DNA of 64,000 nucleotides from Anisodus tanguticus (GCA_034509755.1 CM067550.1:17229001-17293000), one strand, 5' to 3'. Counted from the first letter of the stretch, positions 42,797 through 55,161 are shown. Notes: generated by a model from the sequence alone, not told the origin. Made by a program: numbers and translations.

Positions 42797-44389
42797 TGTA
42801 GGATTTTATTGGGTTCAAAGCACATAAATAAGGCACAGCGGAAGTTAAAAGTTTTGTTTCTTACTTACCCCAACAATATTTCTGGTATGATTATACAACA
42901 ATTAAACTTGTAACATAAAGCATATACTTACAAGTTATAATTATCTGGAATCTTTATCAACTGTGAGGTGCACACGCGGTTGCCCTTCCGATTGCAAGCT
43001 CCAAGCTTCAATGTATTTCTCTTTCGGAAAGCTAGGAAATCCGACAGAGGTTCGAGAGAGTATTTGATTCTAAGTCTCTAAGGCTTAGAATGATTTTCAG
43101 AAATTAGTGTATGAATAATGAAGAGAATGCCTCTATTTATAGTTGAAAATTAGGTCAAAACCGGATAAGGGTTTGACCTTGGGCCTGACCCAAAAATCGA
43201 TGCAGAGGCGTCGCGGCCTTAGGGTATGGGCGTCGCGGCGCTCGACGTGCTCCTGCACTGCACCGCGGCCCTAGGATATGGGCGTTGTGGCGCTCGACGT
43301 GCTCCTGCACTGTCTCAATTTATTTTTCGTGCATTCTTAATTAAATCCAAAATCCAATTTTGACTTAATTCAAATAATCATTATTCATTTAAATATCTCG
43401 ATTCCAAATCGAACATTTAATTACTCTCTCAATACATCCTTAGATCGAAACAGACAATCGACATAGTGTGACCCTAGAAGCCTTCTCATATCGACATTAA
43501 TCAAATTAAGGTCTATGCGGAACTCCTAGACGACACCGGAAGATGAACTCAATGTGTGAAGTACGTTTACGCGAATCCAGTAAACTTAACATTTATGTGG
43601 TAAGATAAAATTTTGTCATTCACGACATACACGATCAAGCTTAGGATTTGTCAAGTGTCTATCCAAATAACTTAATCATTGTATCTCATCTATATTAGTT
43701 GACGACTAGACCATATTCTAAATATGTCTATTGTGTTGGCCAATGACTTAGTCAACCTAATATCACTGAGAATCCGAGTGCTCTCTCGAATATACATTCG
43801 AGGAATGATTCCTAATCTTGGCTCAACTACCACCTTCAATCCACATCGTAATGTACCCAATACAAGTCGTATCTCAACCTATAAGGCATTTGAGCTTAGG
43901 ACGGGATCAAAGTACATTACTTTGTAGATAAGGCGCGTATTGACCTAAAGTCTAAGGACTTCTATCTCCCACACACTGATCATACTTTAGACAAGTATAA
44001 CAAACAGTATATCAGCAGGGTATACCAATACTTCCAAAGTATCAATGTGTCCATCACAAGTAGCCATTACTCGTAGCATATGAGACATACTACATCCTCT
44101 AAGGATGTGATGCAGACCACATGTCGACTTATCACATATCATCGATATCCCATTCTCGATGATCATTAGTCGAGGCTATTTTAAAAGTTACGCTCTATCA
44201 TGAATATGTCACTCTATTAATGACAACGTAAGCTCAAGGGATACACATTAATGAATAATTACAAATAATCAAATAATAATTCAATAATTGCAAATGCCAA
44301 AATATTAATTTCCATTAATAATAATACGAATGTGTATAAAGTACATTTGTCCTAATACAGATTGTCTCTAGGACATAAATATACTTTCA
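42797..44389 (-). repeat. 3' LTR of Copia 4
   Basis: 1593 bp, TGTAGGATTT to 'atactttca' on the plus strand. It contains a GC-rich double repeat of about 52 bp (43200-43312), each with 'gcggcgctcgacgtgctcct' or a close variant. The open frame 43724-43927 recurs in the other LTR and is not a gene. Confidence 0.92.
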
Positions 44390-44394
44390 ATCTC

Positions 44395-45095
44395 CCACTT
44401 GTCCTAGAGCCAATCTCCAATATATCTAATGCCCATATTCTCAAAATAACCATTATGCTTGACTAAGATTAATGGTTTAGTGAATGGGTTAGCTAGATTA
44501 TCGTCTGTGGGAACATAGTCTAATCTAATCTCTTCAGTCTCCACCATCTCCCTGAGTATGTGGTACTTCCTTGGTACATGTTTATTTTTGTTGGTTGATC
44601 TTGGTTCCTTAGCTTGCGCAATCGCACCAATGTTGTCACAATAAACCGTTATTGGACAAGTGGTACTTGGAACAACCCATAGTTCCTTCAGGAACTCAGA
44701 TATCGCGACAGTTTCCTTCCCAGCTTCCTATCCAGCAATATACTCAGCTTCTGTTGTCGAATCAGCAGTTATAGCTTGCTTGGAACTTTTCAAACTCACT
44801 ATTCCGCCATTGAAAATGAAGGCATATCCAAACTGAGATTTGAAGTGATCAAGATCTGTCTGGAAGCTAGCATTAGTGTACCCAGTACATACTAGCTTCT
44901 CTTGTCCACCATAGACTAAGAAATATTCTTTAGTTCATCTAAGATACTTAAGAATACTCTTGACTGCTTTCCAGTGTTCTTCCCCAGGATTCTGCTGAAA
45001 TTTGTAAGTCATACTAAGTGCATGGGCCACATCTGGCCTCGTACAGTTCATTTCATACATGATAGATCCTATAGTTGAAGCATATGGGATTCTTT
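44395..45095 (-). pseudogene. Copia 4 RNase H and end of pol
   Basis: Read leftward from 45095: 'KLVCTGYTNASFQTDLDHFK', 'FGYAFIFNGGIVSLKSSKQA', then 'ADSTTEAEYIAG' with the catalytic Glu. A TAG stop follows near 44731-44729. 'EFLKELWVVP' and 'VYCDNIGAIAQAKEP' with an Asp, 'KHVPRKYHILREMVE' and 'DYVPTDDNLANPFTKPL' come next. In the first motif Thr-Asn-Ala stands where Thr-Asp-Ala is usual, so one catalytic Asp is lost. The gene ended close to the polypurine tract at 44400. Confidence 0.8.
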
Positions 45096-45960
45096 TCATG
45101 CGTTCAAGTTCTTCAATAGTAGAAGGACTATCCTTCTTTGATAACTTGATCCCTTAACCCATATGAAGATTTCCCTTCTTGGACTTTCCATAGAGAATCG
45201 TCTTAGCACTTTGTCTATGTATGTGGACTGTGACAGCCCTAACAATCTTTTAGGTCTATCTCTATAGATCCTAATTCCAAGAATGTAGCAGGCTTCACCC
45301 AAGTCCTTCATCATGAAGGTGCTGGATAACCATTCCTTGACTGATTGCATGAAAGTCTTATTATCTCCCATTATTAATATGTCATCTACATATATAACAA
45401 TGAAGACAATACTCCCTTCATTGCCCTTACTATAAACGTAGGGATTTACTTTGCTTCTGCCGAAATTAAATGACTTGATAGCCTTGTCAAAGCAAATGTT
45501 CCAACTCCTCGAGGCTTGCTTAAGCCCATAAATGGACTTTTGTATCTTGCATACAACATTTGGTTTGGACTCGATTGAAAAACCCTCAGGTTGTTTTATA
45601 TACACTTCCTCAACTAGATTACCATTGAGGAAAGCAGTCTTGACGTCCATCTGCCAAATGCCATAGTCATAATATGCAGCTACTGCAAGCAAAATCTGAA
45701 TGGACTTGATCTTAGCAACAGGTGAAAAAGTTTCATCAAAATCGACCCCAGGCCATTGATTATAAACTTTAGCCATCAGTCTTGCTTTATAAGTTTGTAC
45801 CTTGCCATATGTATCAATCTTCTTCTTGAAGACCCATTTGCATCATATGGGTCTAACCCCTATTGGCAAATTAACCAAGTTCCAAACTTGATTTACGTAC
45901 ATCGAGTCCATCTCAGATTCCATGGCTTCTTGCCATTTCTGCGAAACAATGTCTAACATA
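45096..45960 (-). pseudogene. Copia 4 reverse transcriptase
   Basis: The open frame 45776-45096 (226 codons) starts inside the domain with 'MAKVYNQWPGVDFDETFSPV', then 'IWQMDVKTAFLNGNLVEEVY', 'SIYGLKQASRSWNICFDKAI' and the active site 'VIYVDDILIMGDN'. It ends with 'MMKDLGEACYILGIRIYRDR'. The N-terminal part ('EMESEMDSMYVNQVWNL' type) lies just upstream at 45960-45780 after a frame change. The motifs are the Tnt1/Tork-like form, different from the RE1-like Copias 1-3. The active-site residues are intact. Confidence 0.87.
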
Positions 45961-46299
45961 GCTTCGCTGTAGGTTGTAGTTCATCGTCATCAGAAATATC
46001 TATCTCATTGTGTGTTTCAATAAGGAGATTAAGTCTTTCAGGTGGACGATGAGTCCTAGTGGTCCTACGGAGTTGAGTATTCAGTGTTTGTTGCATTCTG
46101 ATTGTGAGAAGGTCTTTGTGTGTTGGACAATCCATTACTTTGAGAGCTTTCAGGAATGTCATTTTCATGTATTTCCTGAATGGAATGATGTACAACCATT
46201 GTATCATCTTCCATTGGTTGTGTATGAGAGTCTTGCATTTCTGCACTATCTCTCACAACACTCCCACTGGCTGAAGGGCGTACTCTAAGCACCCAATCT

Positions 46300-47290
46300 T
46301 CACCCCATTGAATCCTTGTTTAGGTCATTCGACAAGGGTTCATTTTCTATGTTATTTTGTGGTTCTTGAATTTCTTCAAGTTCTATCTCTGTGCAGCTAT
46401 GTTCATTGTAGACATATTCTTCTTCAAGGAAAGTTTCATTTCTGGAAACAATGACCTTATGTTTACCAGGTAGATAGAAGTAATATCCCTTAGTTTCCTT
46501 TGGATAGCCCACAAAATAATATTTCTCACTTTTAGATTCCAACTTGTCAGTAAGCATCTTCTTTACATATGCAGGGCACCCCCAGGGTCGCATGTGTTTA
46601 AGTGCTGGCTTCTTATCATTCCATATCTCATATGGAGTTTTCTCTACTGACTTTGAAGGAACCCTGTTCAGAATATAAATTGAGCTTTGCAATGCATAAC
46701 CCCAAATATATGTTGGCAGAGCTGAAAAACTCATCATGGATCTAACCATATCTAATAGGGTTCGATTTCTCCTTTCAGCAACACCATTCATCTGTGGAGT
46801 TCCAGGAGGTGTCCATTGTGATTGGACTCCATGAAGCTTCAAATAATCCAGAAATTCTTTACTTAAGTATTCACCTCCTCGATCCGATCAAAGTGTCTTG
46901 ATACTTGTTTCAAGTTGCTTCTCTACTTCTGACTTATACTCCTTGAATTTCTCAAAGGCTTCAGACTTATGTTTCATAAGATACACATGCCCAAACCTTG
47001 TGAAATTGTCTGTAAAAGTGATGAAGTAAAGGAAGCCTCCCTTAGCTTGAGTTGAAAATGGCTCACGTACATCAGTATGGACCAATTCAAGTACCTCTTT
47101 GGCTCGTACCCCTTTCCCAGAAAGTAGTTTGTTGGTCATCTTTCCTCTCAAGCAAGATTCGCAGTTACCATAAGACTCAAGTCAAATGGTTCGAGGTAGT
47201 CTAACTTCCTCAATCTTGTTATCTTTGATTCGTTGATATGACCAAGTCTGCAGTGCCATAAGTAGGTGGGGTTTCTTGGATTACTTATCT
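46300..47290 (-). pseudogene. Copia 4 integrase
   Basis: Near 47250-47150 a zinc site of shifted frames gives 'HCRLGHIN' and 'YGNCESCLRGKM'. The frame 47151-46888 has 'LELVHTDVREPFSTQAKGGF' (first catalytic Asp), and ends at a frame change where 'SDRGGEYLSKEF' (second Asp) follows at about 46880-46845. The frame 46842-46300 has 'PPGTPQMNGVAERRNRTLLD' (catalytic Glu) and 'GYALQSSIYILNRVPSKSVE', then an acidic linker. All three catalytic residues are present but not in one frame. Confidence 0.85.
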
Positions 47291-47294
47291 TAGC

Positions 47295-47717
47295 TCATTT
47301 ATTTTGCATATTGAAAATTTCACGACTACAGTTTAAAATATACAATCCATCCACAAGCGGAGCATTTCCACAAACAAAACCATTAAAAGACAGTACATAA
47401 CTGCCATTGGCAATGAATGAGCAAAACCCCTCAATGTCTAACATTGGGATAGAAATGATATTCCTCGTTAATGAGGGAACAAAATAACAATTATTTAGTT
47501 CTAAACAAAAGCCTGAAGGTAAATCTAGTCTATAAGTTCCCACGCGTTCAACATCTAGTCGTGCTCCATTTCCAACGCGCAGGTCTACCTCCCAAAGTCC
47601 AACCTTTCTGTTGTTAATTAGGCCCTGCACATTACTACAAATGTGCGAGCCACAAGCGGTATCCAATACCCAACAGTGGGAGTTACTTGTAGACATATTT
47701 ATTTCAATGACAAACAT
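47295..47717 (-). pseudogene. Copia 4 protease and GAG-pre-integrase
   Basis: A 140-codon frame with 'CWVLDTACGSHICSNVQGL' at residues 16-34: the active site D-T-G has become D-T-A. 'VGNGARLDVERVGTYRLDLP' and 'NNCYFVPSLTRNIISIPML' follow, as usual in this Copia group. The frame ends near the GAG-pre-integrase domain. Its start overlaps the gag frame by 14 bases in another frame, produced by the deletion that removed the gag zinc knuckle. Confidence 0.82.
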
Positions 47718-48189
47718 ACCTTGTCCAGTAGAGGTAGAAGCACCTAGTGCTTTGCCTCCTCTTGGAGCTGTGTAGTTCTTCTTTAGAACATGCTGGCATT
47801 TGTCCCCTTTCGTTCAACTTACATTTGAAAGGGTCTCTCAACAGTTCATACTCCATTGTTTGAAACTGTTTTTCATAGAGACTCTTCAAGTGTTCTAGCA
47901 TTTCGTTGGGGGCCATCTTTTCATGTTGCCTCTGTAACTCCATAGTCATGGAAGACAACATTATACATTTTGCCAAGGCAGCATCGTTCAAATGTTTCTG
48001 ATAAGCCACCTTATCAAACAGGTCATACTCATCAGAGTTTTCAGTAGGGACTGTGGGGAATACTCTGTCTAACATACACTCAATTATTTCTAGTCTTAAC
48101 ACCAATCGCAGATTTCTTAACCAGTCAGGGTAATTTGATCCAGTCAACTTGTTTGTCTCGACCAACATTTTCAGTGATAGATTCGACAT
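47704..48189 (-). pseudogene. Copia 4 gag, C-terminally truncated
   Basis: 161 codons from an ATG with 'LSLKMLVETNKLTGSNYPDW' and 'LRNLRLVLRLEI'. It continues with 'KHLNDAALAKCIMLSSMTME' and 'EKMAPNEMLEHLKSLYEKQF'. This is the Copia gag (UBN2/RVT-gag type) that forms the particle. The zinc knuckle that should follow 'PFKCKLNERGQMPA' is missing, and the last 25 residues are read from a shifted frame. ATG 48189 fits the usual gag start, about 1.6 kb from the primer site. Confidence 0.82.
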
Positions 48190-49818
48190 TTTATATGACT
48201 AAAGAAACAAATAGACTTGAAATTAAACTCTAATATAATTTCTATTGAACACATTCGTTAACTAATTAACATGACCTTTAGTTTAATTAGCTCCCACTAT
48301 TTTAACATACTCTTCGACCCCATGGAAGAATACAGACTCATATCAAATATTGTCATAATGGGCCATGATCCAGGTTCATGTTATCTCCGCGTTTGCTATG
48401 GCTGATAACTTCAACAGCACAACCTGGTAGGTCTCTAAACCAATTACAAATAATTTGTAACTCATGTTTGACCGAATGTTCTGAACAATCAATCTGCGTC
48501 CCTCGGCTTGTCCGACACTGTGGCGCCAAGACAACCTAACAAGTCAACCCCGTTATGTGACTGTAATTATGTATTTAAGTGAGTTTTGCCTTATAGAGCA
48601 AACAATGTGGTGTAAATAATCATGAAGGTTTATCACTCACTTCTACATTTAACATGCATCTATGAAAGAGTCTGAGTCCTCGTAGACTTAGAGCAAATAC
48701 CGTGGCATAAATACACAACTCGTCGAAAAAGATTTTGCACTACAATCAATTATAACGGACGATGCGTTCATTTAAATGAGACTTGTATTAAAATTTTAGG
48801 GAATATTTTAATTCATGGTTTTAATCAAGATCAACTCTTTTACGCCATATCCAATATGACATCTTAACATCATGCAAACTAATGACAGATATAGTTTGGG
48901 AACCGTCAACCCAATATGCATGATATAAGATGGTTTAATCAAACATTGGGCGCCGCCTGCCCAGATAGTTATAGCGGACGCTATTCTAGTAATTTAAATA
49001 ACAAACAATTTGACATTTAACACATAAACAATATACTTATCAAATATACTGTATAATAATAATCATGAGTTAAACATTCTGAACAAATTTTTTTCGACCG
49101 TCGGGGTCGCGACGCTAATCATTAGGGCTGCGGTGCCAGTGAGGCAGAAACTGAATTTCTGCTTCTTCAATACATTAGAGTCGCGGCGCTCCACCATGGG
49201 GCCGAGGCGCTCCACCATGGGGCCGAGGCGCTCCACCATGGGGCCGAGGCGCTTGCAAGGCAGAAACCTTCGGCTTACATTAGGGTCGCGACGCTCCACC
49301 ATGGGGGCACGGCGCCTAATGTCCAGAAAGTTCGGAACTTAAAAAAATAAAGCATTAGGGCCGCGGCGCTCCACCATAGAGCTGCGGCGCCGCCTTGAAA
49401 ATAGTAGCAAGCGCTGCGACGCCCTACCATAGGGTCGCGACGCAGATGTCCTGACAAAACGTTTTTGTGTTGATTCTTCAAAATCGGTCGAGTCCTAAAT
49501 TAAATTTAGGGATCAAATCACATATCCTTTATCATCACCCACCATTATCAATAACAGCCATATCGACCATCATCCGTTCTTAGCCGTGCACCGTGCAATG
49601 AGCCGGACAATGCATTTTTGGCTTAGTTCGAGTTAGAGCGGAATGACTTCCTCGAGTTAGCGTAGGAGATAATTTAGGGTGATATCAAAAGGTTAACATT
49701 CGGTCAAGACATGTAGGATTTCAAGAACCTCGTTTTAATCTAATTTTATGTTTAACCCATATTATTATTCTATTCAATTGTTATATAATCATTGAACTAG
49801 CCTGAGCTCTAATACCAC
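48190..49818 (-). other. Copia 4 untranslated leader
   Basis: About 1.6 kb between primer site and gag, without a protein-like frame. The part 49075-49450 is unusually GC-rich and holds short repeats. The primer site tggtattagagc (minus strand, 49818-49807) differs by one base from the usual tggtatcagagc. Confidence 0.75.
49180..49260 (+). repeat. 21-bp GC-rich tandem repeat in Copia 4 leader
   Basis: Three copies of 'gctccaccatggggccgagg' plus c, with looser copies at 49290-49312, 49367-49389 and 49410-49445. The period of 21 keeps frames open (a Met-Gly-Pro-Arg-Arg-Ser-Thr repeat), but there is no reason to think it is translated. Confidence 0.85.
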
Positions 49819-51397
49819 TGTAGAATTTTGTTGGGTTCAAAGAACATAAGTAAGGCACAACGAAAGTTAAAAATTATGTTTCTTACTTACCCCAACAATA
49901 TTTCTGGTATGGTTATACAACAATTAAACTTGTAACATAAGCATATACTTATAAGTTAGAATTATCTGGAATCTTTATCAACTGTGAGGTGCACACGCGG
50001 TTGCCCTTTCGATTGCAAGCTCCAAGCTTCAATGTATTTCTCCTTAGGAAATCCAGCAGAGGTTCGAGAGAGTATTTGATTCTAAGTCTCTAAGGCTTAG
50101 AATGATTTTCTGAAATTGGTGTATGAATAATGAAGGGAATGCCTCTATTTATAGTTGAAAATTAGGTCAAAATCGGATTAGGGTTTTACCTTGGGCCTGG
50201 CCCAAAAATCGACGCAGAGGCGCTGCGGCCCTAGGGTGTGGGCGTCGTGGCGCTCGACGTGCTCCTGCACTGCACCGCGGCCCTAGGATATGGGCGTCGC
50301 GGCGCTCGACGTGCTCCTGCACTGTCTCAATTTATTTTCCGTGCATTCTTAATTAAATCCAACATCCAATTTTAACTTAATTAAAATAATCATTATTCAT
50401 TTAAATATCTCGATTCCAAATCGAACATTTAATTACTCTCTCAATACATCCTTAGATCGAAACAGACAATCGACATAGTGTGACCCTACATGCCTTCACA
50501 TATCGACATTAATCTAATTAAGGTCTACGCGGAACTCCTAGACGGCGCCGGAAGACGAACTCAATATGTGAAGTACGTTTACGCGAATTCAGTAAACTTA
50601 ACCTTTATGTGGTAAGATAAAATTATGTCATTCACGACACACCCAATCAAGCTTAGGATTTTTCAAGTGTCTATCCAAATGGCTTAATCATTGTATCTCA
50701 TCTATATTAGTTGTCGACTAAACCATATTCTAAATATGTCTATTGCGTTGGCCAACGACTTAGTCAACCTAATATCACTGAGAATTCGAGTGCTCTCTCG
50801 AATATACATTCAAGGTATGATTCCTAATCTTGTCTCAACTACCACCTTCAATCCACATCATAATGTACCCAATACAAGTCGTATCTTAATTTATAAGGCA
50901 TTTGAGCTTAGGACCGGATGAAAGTACATTACTTTGTTGACAAGGCGCGTATTGACCTGAAGTCTAACTTCTATCTCCCACACACTGATCATACTTTAGA
51001 CAAGTATAACAAACAGTATATCAGCAGGGTATACCAATACTTCCAAAGTATCCATGTGTCCATCACAATAGTCATCACTCATAGCAGGTGAGACATACTA
51101 CATCTTCTAAGGATGTGATGCAGATCACATGTCGACTTATCACATATCATCGATATCCCATTCTCGATGATCATTAGTCAATGCTATTTTAAGAGTTACG
51201 CTCTATCATGAATATGTCACTCTATTAATGACAACGTAAGCTCAAGAGATGAACATTAATGAATAATCACAAACAATTAAATAATAATTCAATAATTGTA
51301 AATGCCAAAATATTAATCTTCATTAATAATAATACGAATGTGTATAAAGTACATTTGTCCTAATACAGATTGTCTCTAGGACATAAATATACTTTCA
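49819..51397 (-). repeat. 5' LTR of Copia 4
   Basis: 1579 bp, TGTAGAATTT to 'atactttca' on the plus strand, matching 42797-44389 with many small differences. It includes the GC-rich double repeat (50215-50325). Confidence 0.92.
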
Positions 51398-51605
51398 CTT
51401 GTATCTATTGTTTTAGTGCAAAATCGAGTGCGAGCGAGTTTTGAATGTCTCTGTCCATGCTCCATCCGGTGTAATAATTAGCGACAAATATAGTAACTGG
51501 ATGTACTTCAAGAACTATTAGGACTAAACTTGAGTTTTAAGCTTTTCTGATTACCAAGTTAAACAATTCCAAACGAACTAATAGCGCTAATGTTCCTATC
51601 CAAAT

Positions 51606-51899
51606 TTATTCATAATGAAAGTCTCATTTGTTCAAGTACATATAAGGAGTCTATGTTTCGATGTGAGACTCTTAACATTCTCCGCACACCCAGACCCCGT
51701 TAATTGAAGCGTGAATCACAAAATTTAGGGACCCAACATCGGTGAATATAGAATTGGAATGAGTTTGACTCTGATACCATGTAAAGAATGGATATTGGGT
51801 CTAACTCAACCCCAAAAGCTAGCTTATAGGGTGAGGATTGTCCAAGTCCATATAAGGAGTAAATGTTCCCATTCCATTTTCGATGTAGAATTCTTAACA
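51606..51899 (-). mobile_element. TRIM (miniature LTR retrotransposon)
   Basis: On the minus strand: a 120-bp LTR (51899-51780, TGTTAAGAATT to 'ctttaca') containing 'ccttatatggacttggacaa', a primer site tggtatcagagtc (51779-51767), about 90 bases of interior, a polypurine-rich stretch 'gggtgtgcggagaa' (51691-51678), and a second, diverged LTR (51677 to about 51606, 'TGTTAAGAGTCTCACATCG'). No coding capacity. The arrangement matches widespread plant TRIM-type elements. Confidence 0.75.
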
Positions 51900-53639
51900 C
51901 CATTTATTATAAGTGAAAAAATCTCGTACTGAGAACTAGTAAAATTATATCCGAAGCTAGTGTGGCTTAGTCATTTTTATAGTTACTACTTGCTGGAATT
52001 AATCGATTCATAGTTTCTGCAATGGCTAAACGAAGAGAATCTGAGGAAGAAGGAGAAAATTACACCGTAGGTCAAGCTTTTAAAGTTAGGCATACACAAC
52101 TCTTAAAGTTCTTCAAAAATAACAGATTTTATTATCTTTATGACATATTTTAAAAGATATTACACTAAAAAGAATCCCCCTAAAATAGGTATTCAATTAT
52201 ATTAGCTTATTCTTTATTATTATTTATTTCCCTTCTTTAAGGGATAAACACCTCTCTAATATTATGTATCTCTCTTCTTCAACAGATAAACTTCTATCTT
52301 TCTCACTCTCTTATACACCCCTCATCTACTACTACTCATCTTCTCTTTCATTTCCATTTTACTTTTATGGCTGCTGCGAGTTTCAGCAGATTTGCTCAAG
52401 GCTAATTAGGTTAGAAAGAAATAGATTGACTTACGCCAAAAAAAAACTCATTAAAGTTATTTGATTCACATACAAAATTATACGAAGCATATAAACTTTA
52501 TTATACAAGGTATAATAAAACTGCGAGGAATATTAAATGTATACAAGGTTTATTAAAATGTATACGTATAACAAAATTATACGAGGTATATAAAATTTAT
52601 TATATAAAGTATTATATAAATTTATTTTTGTTATAAAAAGAAGTTACAGATAATTTGCATATTCATGATATAAATTTAATTTAAATTATTACGTATATGA
52701 TATTTAATCGGAATAATTACACCCATGTGTATTCTCATTATTCTGTATATTAATAACAACCGTGCATATTCTTAAAATATTACTTATAAGTTATAATACA
52801 ATGTATATCTTTTATATGCCTTTAATAAGGATGAAGAAGTTATGGTATTGAGAAATAGATTTAGATGTAACCATTATAGAAGATATGGGCGAAAAGCTAG
52901 GAACGTCCTGGGATCCCCTCCAGTGAGTTTTCAATACACACTTAGATTCATTTTCCTTAGTTACTACTTCTTATTTATTTTAATTAACTAAATAATACGT
53001 ATGTAAAACTATGTATCTTTCTTCCAGACGCCATATATTCTTTTCGTTATCTTCATTTTGTCCTTTAATTTCAACCTAAGTATCTTTCTTTAATGGAGGT
53101 AATCAGAATTAACTCATATTATTTCTTCTAATATATATCCCATTACAAATGAGCATAAAAATACGTATACATGGAGATTCTAAAAAGAAAATTGTTGTTT
53201 GTTTGAGCTAATAATGAAACTGAATTTTACAACTTAAGACGTGTTTGAAACAATGCTAGGTGCATGAAGACTGGAATCATTGTTATGGTGCAGTGAGTTT
53301 CTTTTATAAAAAATTTAGCAAATAAAATTAATAATAAAAAGTAAATGATAAACAAAGTGAATCCAGCCCATCAATTTTTTATTGCCTACGTGGCTTGCAT
53401 CTAAGTGTGTATTGATAAATACTGGACGAAAACTCTGTTGGAAATTTGTCTTTGGTGGGGAGATGCGTCCACCTGTATTTAATGACTTAAACACTAGGGT
53501 TCCGTATGTTGGAGGCTTTGTCTCTTCACACGTGCATAATCTACTAAGTGAGTAGATGACCGTAGGGCCAAGGATCGTCAAATTTCGCTGAGAAATGAAA
53601 GAGATATTGGTCCACGAAGTAATGAGGCATGGAAATATG
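51900..53639. other. intergenic, two weak coding-like pieces only
   Basis: A short ATG frame at 52022-52066 ('MAKRRESEEEGENYT') ends at a GTAGGT donor-like site. At 52838-52912 a stretch reads 'RNRFRCNHYRRYGRKARNVL' before another GTGAG site, with a faint likeness to a WRKY core. Otherwise AT-rich DNA without recognised features; the frame 53812-53315 on the minus strand is not convincing. Confidence 0.3.
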
Positions 53640-54700
53640 GTGTGGGACAAATCTACCACATCGGTGGGAAAGGAAGAATTGTTCTCTTTATAAGTCTCAA
53701 AATTAGCTAAGGGCTTGGGACCCCAAGTGGGTAACTCATGTGTTTGAAGGAGGGAGAACCTAGATGTGCTTGGGTTCAAGGCTAAGTCCACGCGCGCGCC
53801 GCCGCCGCCCATCCGGGCTCGGGTCTCGGGCTTCTTCTGATATTATCTCTTTGGACCCCAAATTGCTTAATATTTACAGTTTGGTCCCTGAAGTTTCTAG
53901 AAAGCTGAAATTGGAAACGACGGAAGGCATAAAGTTTCTGCCTACTGTTAGAGTTGATTTTTGGAGCGTTAAAACTCCATTAATCTGCACCTTAAACCTC
54001 CCTAACTGCTCCTTTATGTTGCACATTAAATTAGCCATTACTTGGTTGATTAACTCCCTCACTAATGGCCATAAACAGCCAAACTAATGGCCATAAACTG
54101 CCATTACTTGGCAGTTGAGGAGTCCCTCCCCTTATGCTATATATTGGAGTCTTTTGGCTCAATTGCAGACAAGGAAAATATACAATATACTACACAGAAA
54201 CAGAAGAGAGAACAATACAAATTCTGTCCAAAACGTGACCAGAAACAGTGGACAAAAACAGAAAACTCCTCCTTCCTTTTCTATTATTCAGCAAGTTGTT
54301 TCGTGTTTGTTTTTCTTCGTCCGAATCAACCTATTTGCTTTGTAGTGTTGATTAGTTGTTGTTTTATCTTGGGAGACTATTGCCCGTTAACGTAAAAGCA
54401 TATATACGGGGCAATCTTGTCTAAAAGATAGAGAGTCATCTCTCGACTCTTTCAGCCCACAGTTGTAACAATCCAGATTTAGTGTTTCTTGATTTCAGGT
54501 TATCAAGATTCAAGACTCAACAATCTTGTGGCAGTTCTGAACATTGGCTTGTTTGTTTATCCTTTCGAACACTTGTAATATTTATTTACTTCCCGTATTA
54601 CTTTACATATCCAACAAACTCACCGGAGGAGATCCCATCCCCTGATGTAGCTGCCACGGAATGTTTACTAGATAATCCTGCTAACAATTTATAATTATTT
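53640..54700 (+). mobile_element. LTR-like block (solo LTR or fragment)
   Basis: It has 'accacatcggtgggaaagga' followed by 'ttataagtctc', a GC-rich run (53790-53832, 'cgcgcgcgccgccgccgccc' then 'ggctcgggtctcggg'), then 'atattggagtctttt' and a long T-rich end. Block B (55890-56690, minus) has the same parts in the same order, so these are related LTR families. No TG/CA ends or duplications could be fixed here. Confidence 0.4.
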
Positions 54701-54898
54701 TTAAAATATTGAACTATTATGTTTTTCCCTGAGGAAGAAAGCATATGGGCTTCTTCTTTTTACGGGTGGGCCACTTAAAATAGTTTACTGGACTTTGGCC
54801 AGTAATATCACGGGTCATTCGCACATAGGTCCTTATTTCGGGGTGGTGGTCTTTAATTTTTGTCCTTCGGCATTTTTAGCTCGTCATAAAGTGGATCC

Positions 54899-55161
54899 GT
54901 TTGGCCATAAGAATTATTCACTTTTTCTGAATATTTTTTTTACTTTTTTCAAAAATCAGTGTTTGGTCATGAAAATTTCAAATACAACATTTGATAAACA
55001 ACCAAAACCTTATTTTTCATTTTTTTCACAATCAAAACTTGTTGAATTAGTACATTTCAACTACAAGATATTATTTGCAAAAGCTATTATGGTCAAACAC
55101 AATTCCAACTTCAAAATTTTCAAAAAAAAGTGAAAACCTTTTTTGTTTCAATGGCCAAGCG
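54899..55161. mobile_element. MITE with GTTTGGCCAT ends
   Basis: About 263 bp with inverted ends 'cgtttggccat' (left) and 'atggccaagcg' (right), and AT-rich interior with 'tttggtcatgaaaatttcaa'. MITEs of this form are very common in solanaceous DNA. The target duplication is not clear. Confidence 0.5.

Larger units (their letters stand above)
42797..51397 (-). mobile_element. Copia LTR retrotransposon 4, full-length, perfect TSD, dead
   Basis: LTRs are 42797-44389 (3') and 49819-51397 (5'), about 1.6 kb each. CTTGT flanks both sides (42792-42796; 51398-51402). On the minus strand the 5' LTR is followed by a primer site tggtattagagc (49818-49807), and the polypurine tract 'aagtgggagat' (44400-44390) precedes the 3' LTR. 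Order of domains: gag, protease, integrase, reverse transcriptase, RNase H. A leader of about 1.6 kb separates primer site and gag. Gag is cut short, without a zinc knuckle, and pol has several stops and shifts. The LTRs differ by many substitutions and small indels. Confidence 0.93.

Noticed and set aside
43724..43927. 67-codon frame, repeated at 50691-50921
   Set aside because: Lies in both LTRs of Copia 4 and has no protein likeness.
49133..49342. Open frame of a Met-Gly-Pro-Arg-Arg-Ser-Thr repeat
   Set aside because: It results from a 21-bp repeat in the untranslated leader of Copia 4.
53315..53812. 165-codon minus-strand frame
   Set aside because: No likeness to a known protein, and its start lies in the GC-rich LTR-like block; probably chance.
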